DNA from: Prevotellaceae bacterium
GTDB lineage: Bacteria; Bacteroidota; Bacteroidia; Bacteroidales; Bacteroidaceae
Assembly: GCA_022508615.1 (NCBI GenBank)
Contig: JAFLUW010000007.1
Span: 1 to 32,599, forward strand
Reading direction: 5' to 3'
Length of the DNA stretch: 32,599 nt
Positions 25,341 through 32,599 of this stretch are shown here, piece by piece. The stretch's first letter is position 1; every line of letters begins with the position of its first letter. The position numbers and the translations under genes were made by a program. The notes below the pieces were generated by a model. That model had not been told where the DNA came from. It did no database searches and was given only the letters and a program-made list of their open reading frames with translations.

Positions 25341-26480
25341 ATGAAAACCTACCTTGTGACCGGCGGTGCCGGCTTTATCGGGTCGAACTTTGTCAAGTAT
25401 ATGCTTTCGCGACACGACGATTGTCGTCTCGTAGTGCTCGATTTGCTCACCTATGCGGGCTATTTGGGCACGATAGCCGACGATGTCGACAACGAACGCT
25501 GTTTTTTCGAGCGCGGCAACATCTGCGACCGCGCATTTGTCGACGCCTTGTTCGAAAAATACGGTTTCGACGTGGTCGTTAATTTCGCGGCCGAGAGCCA
25601 TGTAGACCGCTCGATTGAAAATCCGCAACTCTTTCTCGAAACCAATATCCTCGGTACGCAGAATTTGTTGGACTGCGCCCGCCGTGCATGGGTGACGGGT
25701 AAGGACGAAGACGGCTATCCCGCGTGGCGGAAGGGCGTGCGCTATCATCAAGTCTCGACCGACGAGGTCTACGGCTCGTTGGGCGAAGAGGGATACTTCA
25801 CCGAGGAGACGCCGCTCTGTCCGCACAGCCCCTATTCGGCCTCGAAGACGGGCGCCGACCATGTGGTGTGCGCCTATCGCGACACTTATCGCATGCCGGT
25901 CTCGATTACGCGCTGCTCGAACAACTACGGGCCCTATCATTTCCCCGAAAAGTTGATACCGCTGGTCATCAACAACATATTGGAGAACAAAAAACTCCCC
26001 GTCTACGGACAAGGGCTCAACATTCGCGACTGGCTCTACGTGGAAGACCACTGCAAGGCCATCGATATGGTGGTGCGCGAGGCTGCCGACGGTTCCATAT
26101 ATAATATAGGAGGGCACAACGAGCGCCGAAACATCGACATCGTGCGCACAATCCTCGCTACCGTGCGCGAAATCATGGAAAACGAGCCCGAAAAGCGCAC
26201 GTTGTTGAAAAATCGTCCGCTCGCCGCCGACGGACTGCCTACGCTCGACGGACTTAACGAGGAAATGATTACCTTTGTGGGCGACCGGCTCGGACACGAC
26301 CTGCGTTACGGCATCGATCCCGCGAAAATCAAGCGCGACCTCGGCTGGTATCCCGAAACATGCTTTGAGGACGGCATACGAAAGACCGTGCGCTGGAACT
26401 TGGAAAATCGCGAGTGGGTGGAAGCCGTGAGCGGCGACGACTATCAACGCTATTACGAGCAAATGTACGCCGGCCGCTGA
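25341..26480 (+). CDS. rfbB: dTDP-glucose 4,6-dehydratase
   Basis: 379 aa; TGGAGFIGSNFVKYML, NFAAESHVDRSIENP, YHQVSTDEVYGSLG, YSASKTGADHVV. Confidence 0.93.
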   Translation: MKTYLVTGGAGFIGSNFVKYMLSRHDDCRLVVLDLLTYAGYLGTIADDVDNERCFFERGNICDRAFVDALFEKYGFDVVVNFAAESHVDRSIENPQLFLETNILGTQNLLDCARRAWVTGKDEDGYPAWRKGVRYHQVSTDEVYGSLGEEGYFTEETPLCPHSPYSASKTGADHVVCAYRDTYRMPVSITRCSNNYGPYHFPEKLIPLVINNILENKKLPVYGQGLNIRDWLYVEDHCKAIDMVVREAADGSIYNIGGHNERRNIDIVRTILATVREIMENEPEKRTLLKNRPLAADGLPTLDGLNEEMITFVGDRLGHDLRYGIDPAKIKRDLGWYPETCFEDGIRKTVRWNLENREWVEAVSGDDYQRYYEQMYAGR

Positions 26481-26549
26481 GCCTTAACCCTGCGCAAGGG
26501 AACTCTTGACCTGAAAAAGAGAAACCGAAAAAATCTAATTTTAATCTCA

Positions 26550-29500
26550 ATGAAAAACAAACTGCTTCGGCGCATAGCGCTCGGCCTGCTGTTATTGGCA
26601 TGGCCGTCGGGCTCGCTTTCGGCCCAAAATGTAATCTTTCCTCAACAAGCCCAAGCCGGCACCGCCGTGGGCGAGGAGAACGGCGACACTTTCACGCTCC
26701 GCAACGACCTGCTGACCGCCGCATTCGTCCGTCAAGGCGGCACATTGGTGTTCGGCGGTTGCGAAGCCATGAATTTGGTGGCCGGAACGCCTGTTTTCAG
26801 TTTGGAACGTGCCGACGGTGTGCTGTCGTCGGCCGATATGACGCTGGAAAGCGTAACGCTCGAAGCATTGTCTCCCAATACCCTTGCCGCCCGCGGCTCC
26901 GAGAAACTCGGCGGACAAGCCATCAAGGCGATATTCACGAGCGACGGCCTCCGCGCAGAGTGGAAAGCTGTGCTTCGCGACGGTTCGCACTACTTGCGCA
27001 CGGAGCTCACGCTGACAGCCGACGGCAAAGACGTGCCGATGCGGAGTATCACCCCGATGCTCTACACCGTCGATGTGGCGACAGCCGGTTCTACGCCGAA
27101 AGTAGTGGGCAACACGCGCGGTGCGGTATTGGCCAGCGACCGAATCTTCGCCGGCCTCGAAACGCCGATGGGCATTAACACGATAGAGGCCGGGAACATG
27201 CCGACCGACGACTTTACGCCCAAGTCGTGGACGCCCGAGTCGTGGACGTGGACGCCCGGCGCCGAGACGCCGCAAGGTATTCTCGACCTCGGCTATGCGA
27301 ACAGCGATATAGTCGGCGCGCGCGGCTATATCAATATCAAAGAAGCCGGCCGTCAGACCGTTACTTTCCAGTACAACACCGGTACTCACCGCCTGAATAT
27401 CGTCGGCGTCGATCTTGTCGATTACGAAACGGGCGAAGTGCTGTCTTCCGACTACCATTTCGGCTATACAGGCAGCCAAAAGGAAAATAATGTCTACACG
27501 TTAGACGTCCCTTCTGCCGGAATTTATATTGTGCGCTACTTCTGTGAAATCAAGACCGAGACGATTACCTCCTCGGGTACGATAACTTATTCCTGCCCCG
27601 TGTCCGTGCCCAAAATCGTCTACGATTTGCAGCCCGTCTCGGCTGCTCCGGCCCGCTTCGCTCCCCTTGCGCTTTCGTCAGACGCCGCCCTTGTCGACGG
27701 CACCACGCTTTCGGACAACTGGACGCCGACCGATTGGAGCGCCGTGAGCGAAATACCCGCCCGCATCAGCGAATTGGGCTATTCGGCCAGCGATGTGAAG
27801 CAAATTACCCGTCCGATTACCGTCAGCGAAGCCGACGGCCTGCTCTCCGTCGAGTTTCTTTACGCTTCGGGCAACAATCGTCTCGACCTCGTGGGCGTCG
27901 ATCTCGTCGATAAGAGCGGAAATGTCGTGGCAAGCGACTATCACTTCGGCTATACGGGCAATGCAAGGAGCGAAAACGTTTATCAGTTCAGCGTGCCTTT
28001 TGCCGGTGAATACGAAATCCGCTATTTCTGTTCGACGCGCGACGAAGCGCTGACCTCGTCGGGCAACATTACGCTCACCTACGAGAAAGAATATATCGTA
28101 CATCTGCCTGCGGCCTCGACGGTAACCCTTCGCGGTCTGTGGAGCCGCAACACGACGTTAGCCGCCGGCACATCGTGGCAGGTAGGCGCCGTTGTCGGCC
28201 TCATGGCCGAGGGACAGGCCCGCCGTTCGTTCCTTGCCTATTCGGAGCGCGAGCGTGCCGTACCTTGGCGCCCGATGCCCGTTTACGTTTCTTGGTACGA
28301 GTTGAACATCGACCGCAACAACTCAGCCGATTACAGCACCACGATGACCGTAGAGCAATGTACCGACGTCGTGCAACAGTGGAAGACGAACCTCTACGAC
28401 CGCTATGGCGTGGCTCCCGAGGCTTTCATGTGGGACGACGGTTGGGACAACTACGGCACATGGACATTCAACCCTCATTTCCCCAATGGTTTCAGCGAGC
28501 CCGACGCCGTTGCCCGCCAGATGGGCTCGGGCATGGGCGCATGGCTCGGCCCGGTGGGAGGCTATGGCACTTCGGGCACCTATCGTCGCAACTATTGGAA
28601 CGGAAAGGGCGGCATGCAGCTTTCCAACCCCGCTTATTATAAAGTATTCCTCGACGCCTGCTCGTCGATGATTCGCGACTACGACTTCCGTTTCTTCAAG
28701 TACGACGGCATCAGCGCCCAGTTCAGCTCCGTAGGCCCCGACGCCGGCACGACGGGCGAGGAAAACGCCGAAGGCATCATCAACATCGAGCGCGAAGTGC
28801 GCAAGCTGAAAGCTGACATCTTCCTCAATACCACTGTCGGCACGTGGGCCTCGCCCTTCTGGTTCCAATTCTCCGATGCCGTGTGGCGTCAGGAGAACGA
28901 CTATGGCACCATTGGCAATCAGGGCAGCGACCGCGAGCGCTGGATTACCTACCGCGACCGCCTCGTCTACCAGAATTACGTGACCAACTCTCCGCTTTGC
29001 CCCATCAACACGCTCATGACCCACGGTTTCATTCTTTCTAAATGGGGCAATGTCTCCAAAGATATGGACTATGCCGGCATCGTGCGCGAATTGCGCTGCG
29101 CTTTTGCCTGCGGTTCGGGCATGGTCGAGTTGTATAACGACTACGAACTGACCAACAACATCAACGGCGGCGCCTTGTGGGGCGAAATTGCCGACTGCAT
29201 CAAGTGGCAGCGCAAGAATCGCGATGTTCTGCCCGACGCACACTGGGTAGGCGGCAACCCGTGGGACGGTTCGAAGGCCAATGTCTACGGCTGGGCGTCG
29301 TGGAACGGCATTAAGGCGACGCTTGCCCTGCGTAACCCCGCCGCTTCGGCCCAGACGTTTACCACCACGTTGCGTGCGGCGCTCGATATTCCCGCCTATG
29401 TCAGCGGTTCAATCATCTTGTCGGACGCTTTCGCCCAAGACGCGCTCGAAGGTTTGACCCTCGATCAAGCCATCGACATCGACGCCGTGCTAACCCTTCG

Positions 29501-30596
29501 TTTGGCCGCCTCGTCCGTGTATGTCTACGACGGCATCGACAGCAACGCCACCGACGAAGACCTTCGCGCGCTGCTCAACGCCGAACTCCGCGCCCTCTAC
29601 GACGAAGCCTCGGCCTTTGCTGCCGAAGAGCCTGCCGCGTCGGCTGCTCTGCTCGAAAAGTTCAACGCCGAACTGAATAAAGCCGCCGCCGAGTTGGCCG
29701 CCAACACCGCCACCGAAGCCACAATCGAGTCGCTCACGGCCGCCTATCGCGATGTGCGCGACGCAGTCGGCCGCAACGCCACGCTTGCTGTGTTGGTCGG
29801 CGAGGCTGAGGCTGCTTTGACGCAATTCGCGTTCATCTCCGGCACGCCGCGCGCCGCGCTCGAATCGCTCGTGGCCGTAGCCCGCGCCGAAGTGCTGGCC
29901 AAAACGGCCGAAAACGAGACCATCGCCGCTCTGCGTGAGGCCCTCGCCGCTTTCCGTGCCGCTTCCGTCATTACGTCGCTCGATATGTTGAGCAACGATG
30001 CCGTTTATACGATTTCGTCCGAGCGTGGCTATCTGGTTCATGCCGCCGACTTCCGTGCCGACGAGGCATGGTGTTCGGGCAACAGCCGCCACCGCGTGAC
30101 GGTCGACGCCGACAATCCCGAAACTAGCGCCCAGTGGGCTGTCTTCTGCGTAGACGGGCAATACCATCTCTACAACATCGGTGCCGGCAAGTTCCTCTAT
30201 AAAAATGGTAGCGGCGGCACCCTGCTGACCGAGTGGCCGCAGGCCGGCGACACGCACTTCCTTGCCGCCACCGGCGCAAACAAGGCCGCCTATCCTTGGG
30301 TAATTGCCTTCGGCGACAATCAAATCAACATGTCGGTCGACCAGGAAACGTCCATACTGACCAGTTGGAACAATACGGCTGACGCCGGCAACATGGTTGC
30401 GCTGCGTCAGGTTGGCACGTCGGAGGAATTGCAAAATGTTTACAACCGTCTGCACAACTACCTGACCGGCATCGATGCTCCTGTACCCGCCGCGTCGGAA
30501 GTTCCGGCCGTCATCTACGACTTGTCGGGCCGTCGTGTGAGCCAAGCCGCCCGCGGCCTCTATATCGTAGGCGGCAAAAAGGCCCTCGTGCGCTGA
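26550..30596 (+). CDS. Secreted GH36-superfamily (clan GH-D-like, 'enterotoxin-like') glycosidase with C-terminal accessory domains and type IX-like tail
   Basis: 1348 aa; signal peptide (LLLLAWPSGSLSAQ), WDDGWD (28431-28448) and FFKYDG (28692-28709) TIM-barrel motifs, helical FIVAR-like segment, terminal IYDLSGRRVSQAARGLYIVGGKKALVR. Confidence 0.78.
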   Translation: MKNKLLRRIALGLLLLAWPSGSLSAQNVIFPQQAQAGTAVGEENGDTFTLRNDLLTAAFVRQGGTLVFGGCEAMNLVAGTPVFSLERADGVLSSADMTLESVTLEALSPNTLAARGSEKLGGQAIKAIFTSDGLRAEWKAVLRDGSHYLRTELTLTADGKDVPMRSITPMLYTVDVATAGSTPKVVGNTRGAVLASDRIFAGLETPMGINTIEAGNMPTDDFTPKSWTPESWTWTPGAETPQGILDLGYANSDIVGARGYINIKEAGRQTVTFQYNTGTHRLNIVGVDLVDYETGEVLSSDYHFGYTGSQKENNVYTLDVPSAGIYIVRYFCEIKTETITSSGTITYSCPVSVPKIVYDLQPVSAAPARFAPLALSSDAALVDGTTLSDNWTPTDWSAVSEIPARISELGYSASDVKQITRPITVSEADGLLSVEFLYASGNNRLDLVGVDLVDKSGNVVASDYHFGYTGNARSENVYQFSVPFAGEYEIRYFCSTRDEALTSSGNITLTYEKEYIVHLPAASTVTLRGLWSRNTTLAAGTSWQVGAVVGLMAEGQARRSFLAYSERERAVPWRPMPVYVSWYELNIDRNNSADYSTTMTVEQCTDVVQQWKTNLYDRYGVAPEAFMWDDGWDNYGTWTFNPHFPNGFSEPDAVARQMGSGMGAWLGPVGGYGTSGTYRRNYWNGKGGMQLSNPAYYKVFLDACSSMIRDYDFRFFKYDGISAQFSSVGPDAGTTGEENAEGIINIEREVRKLKADIFLNTTVGTWASPFWFQFSDAVWRQENDYGTIGNQGSDRERWITYRDRLVYQNYVTNSPLCPINTLMTHGFILSKWGNVSKDMDYAGIVRELRCAFACGSGMVELYNDYELTNNINGGALWGEIADCIKWQRKNRDVLPDAHWVGGNPWDGSKANVYGWASWNGIKATLALRNPAASAQTFTTTLRAALDIPAYVSGSIILSDAFAQDALEGLTLDQAIDIDAVLTLRLAASSVYVYDGIDSNATDEDLRALLNAELRALYDEASAFAAEEPAASAALLEKFNAELNKAAAELAANTATEATIESLTAAYRDVRDAVGRNATLAVLVGEAEAALTQFAFISGTPRAALESLVAVARAEVLAKTAENETIAALREALAAFRAASVITSLDMLSNDAVYTISSERGYLVHAADFRADEAWCSGNSRHRVTVDADNPETSAQWAVFCVDGQYHLYNIGAGKFLYKNGSGGTLLTEWPQAGDTHFLAATGANKAAYPWVIAFGDNQINMSVDQETSILTSWNNTADAGNMVALRQVGTSEELQNVYNRLHNYLTGIDAPVPAASEVPAVIYDLSGRRVSQAARGLYIVGGKKALVR

Positions 30597-30624
30597 TGCC
30601 GCGCGCCTGCCGCTGACCGTATCG

Positions 30625-30674
30625 CCTCCGTGCCGTTCGGGCAACCACCGCCCTGCGGCACGGAGGTTCTGTTT
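30625..30674 (+). terminator. Hairpin terminator-like structure after the glycosidase gene
   Basis: CCTCCGTGCCG (30625-30635) pairs with CGGCACGGAGG (30656-30666), followed by TTCTGTTT. Confidence 0.6.
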
Positions 30675-30700
30675 ACCGAAAAAATTGCGTTTGCCGCCCT

Positions 30701-31849
30701 ATGAATCCCTCCCGCACCCCCGTCGACAATTCGTCGCTGCCCTCGCCGCGCTACATGCTCGAAGAAAAACGCCTGCGCGCCAACCTTTCGCTCATTCGCC
30801 GGCTCGCCGAGCAGGCGGGCGTCGAGTTTATCCTCGCTTTCAAGGCTTTTGCCCTGTGGCGCACGTTTCCCATTTTCCGCGAATACATTCGTCACACCAC
30901 GGCCTCGTCGCTCTACGAGGCGCGATTGGCCGCCGAGGAGTTCGGCACGAAGGCCCACACCTATTCGCCGGCCTACGAAGACGAAACGTTCGACCAAGTC
31001 GCGGCCTGTTCGAGCCACCTGACGTTCAATTCGCTCACGCAATACGAACGCTTCCGCCTTCGCGCCGCGGGCGTGTCGCTCGGGTTGCGCGTCAATCCCG
31101 AATACTCCGAAATCGAGACCGAACTCTACAACCCTTGCGCCCCCGGCAGCCGCTTCGGCGTGCTGGCCGAGCAACTTCCCGCGCGTTTGCCCGACGACAT
31201 TCGCGGCTTGCATTTCCACTGCCACTGCGAGAGCGACTCCTACGCCCTCGAACGCACGCTCTCCCGCTTCGAGGAGCGCTTTGCGCCGTGGCTCGGGCAA
31301 GTGGAGTGGGTGAACTTCGGCGGAGGCCACCTCGTCACGCGCGAGGGCTACGACACCGAGCACCTCGTCGGCCTGCTGCGCGCCTTTCGCGCCCGCTATC
31401 CGCACCTGCGCGTGGTGCTCGAACCCGGCAGCGCCTTTGCGTGGCAAACGGGCACGCTTTCGAGTCGCGTGGTCGACATTGTCGAGAACCGGGGCGTGCG
31501 CACGGCCATACTCAACGTCAGTTTCACCTGCCACATGCCCGACTGTCTCGAAATGCCCTACACGCCGCGCGTGCTCGGCGCCGAGATATGCGCGCCCGAT
31601 GCGCCCGGCGCCGTCCGTTTGGGCGGCAACAGTTGCCTGAGCGGCGACTTTATGGGCTGGTGGCGCTTCGAACGGCCGCTCAGCGTGGGCGACGAAGTCG
31701 TTTTCGACGACATGATACACTATACGACCGTCAAAACCCACATGTTCAACGGCATACACCACCCCGCGCTCTGCCTTGCGCGCACCGACGGCCGCGTCGA
31801 AGTGCTCCGTCGCTTCGACTACGAGGACTATCGCGACCGTATGGACTGA
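30701..31849 (+). CDS. nspC: Carboxynorspermidine decarboxylase
   Basis: 382 aa; PSPRYMLEEKRLRANLSLI, FILAFKAFALW (PLP lysine), HFHCHCESDSYALERTL, GGGHLVTREGYD. Confidence 0.93.
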   Translation: MNPSRTPVDNSSLPSPRYMLEEKRLRANLSLIRRLAEQAGVEFILAFKAFALWRTFPIFREYIRHTTASSLYEARLAAEEFGTKAHTYSPAYEDETFDQVAACSSHLTFNSLTQYERFRLRAAGVSLGLRVNPEYSEIETELYNPCAPGSRFGVLAEQLPARLPDDIRGLHFHCHCESDSYALERTLSRFEERFAPWLGQVEWVNFGGGHLVTREGYDTEHLVGLLRAFRARYPHLRVVLEPGSAFAWQTGTLSSRVVDIVENRGVRTAILNVSFTCHMPDCLEMPYTPRVLGAEICAPDAPGAVRLGGNSCLSGDFMGWWRFERPLSVGDEVVFDDMIHYTTVKTHMFNGIHHPALCLARTDGRVEVLRRFDYEDYRDRMD

Positions 31850-31965
31850 CGAGTGGTGACGGATTTCTTATTGTGAATTTATTTTCTTAATAAAGGATTT
31901 AATTACATTCTCAAAATTGAAAAATGTATCTTTAATAAGTGGGGAAATCTGAAAATCAAACATAA

Positions 31966-32599
31966 TTAGAAAGGAAAATCGTTATCAATATAAGGATATT
32001 TATGGCAGAAGTCCTCGTAAACAATGCGGTTAGCAGTACTCCGCGTCAAATTAGAATTATGGTGTTCATGATAGCGGCATGACAACGTAAACATAGACAT
32101 TGTAGATTTGTCGCTCTATTATCGACCTTACGCCCATTTTTGTGATGAACGTGTATAAAATGTTGGTCGTAAGGGTCGGAAATTTGAAGGCCGCAATTTT
32201 CGCAAGTGTAATTATGCTTCGCACGAATACCGCGACTTATAATTTCCCATTCTTTTGTATATCCAAAAATATCGACTTCAACATTTTCTTCTGATCTCAC
32301 CTTTTCTGAATTTTTCAGAAATTCAACAAAATCAGTAGTGGTCATAGTGGGAAAAGCATCTTGTGCCATTGAAAGACAATACCTGCATAAAGGTAAAGAG
32401 GTAACTTCCTTGTCTTTCATTTGGTCGTCTATATCGTGAACCCAAACTTTTTCCGTGTTAGCACGTCGGTAAGTCGGTGTTTCTCCGATATGATTCATAA
32501 AAGATTGAATAGTTTGACATTTTCGGATATGAAAGCGAGGTTTCCCATACCGTATAAGATGATAGTTACGTTTACTCGTTGGTTGAATTAATTTTCTAA
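31966..32599 (-). pseudogene. HNH endonuclease gene, 5' end beyond the window edge, apparently frameshifted near its 3' end
   Basis: Main frame (32046-32498 ORF, open to 32599) ends ...HVHHKNGRKVDNRATNLQCLCLRCHAAIMNTIILI*. A second frame continues coherently as CRYHEHHNSNLTRSTANRIVYEDFCHKYPYIDNDFPF* to a stop at 31966-31968. Confidence 0.6.

Noticed and set aside
30560-31762. 400-aa minus-strand ORF, and a 401-aa plus-strand ORF in another frame (30685-31890)
   Set aside because: Both overlap nspC, which has clear family motifs.

Overview
This is a gene-dense, GC-rich window of about 32.6 kb, most likely from the chromosome of a Bacteroidales bacterium. The lineage call rests on TAnnTTTG-type -7 boxes, a type IX-like C-terminal tail, DUF4290, and lptC/OMP/coaX clustering. 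It is mainly core genome. Minus strand: tsaB, DUF4290, murA, rimM, dxr, rseP; then an OmpA-family lipoprotein-like protein; then a membrane protein plus winged-helix regulator pair; then cinA-C, tsaD, map. Plus strand: aroB, a large MG2-like protein, phosphosugar mutase, dnaA, recQ. Minus strand again: lptC-like, an OMP and coaX. Plus strand: an AAA ATPase plus DUF4435 (TOPRIM-like) pair, rfbB, a 1348-aa GH36-superfamily 'enterotoxin-like' glycosidase, and nspC. The right end is an AT-rich segment carrying an HNH endonuclease gene. That gene runs off the window and looks frameshifted near its 3' end. The most unusual signal is an intergenic repeat family at four loci (about 8058, 14079, 20128, 23199). 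Each copy has exactly three 19-bp near-palindromic units of the AACTTACTCAGACTAAGTT type, separated by 2-bp pyrimidine-purine spacers, giving a strict 21-bp period. Inverted units co-vary within a locus. Other points of interest are a PARIS-like ATPase/DUF4435 pair in an operon-like core setting, paired operator-like palindromes around the promoter of the regulator operon, and duplicated modules inside the glycosidase. No tRNA, rRNA, CRISPR array or transposase was recognised. All calls come from reading the sequence; no database search was run.
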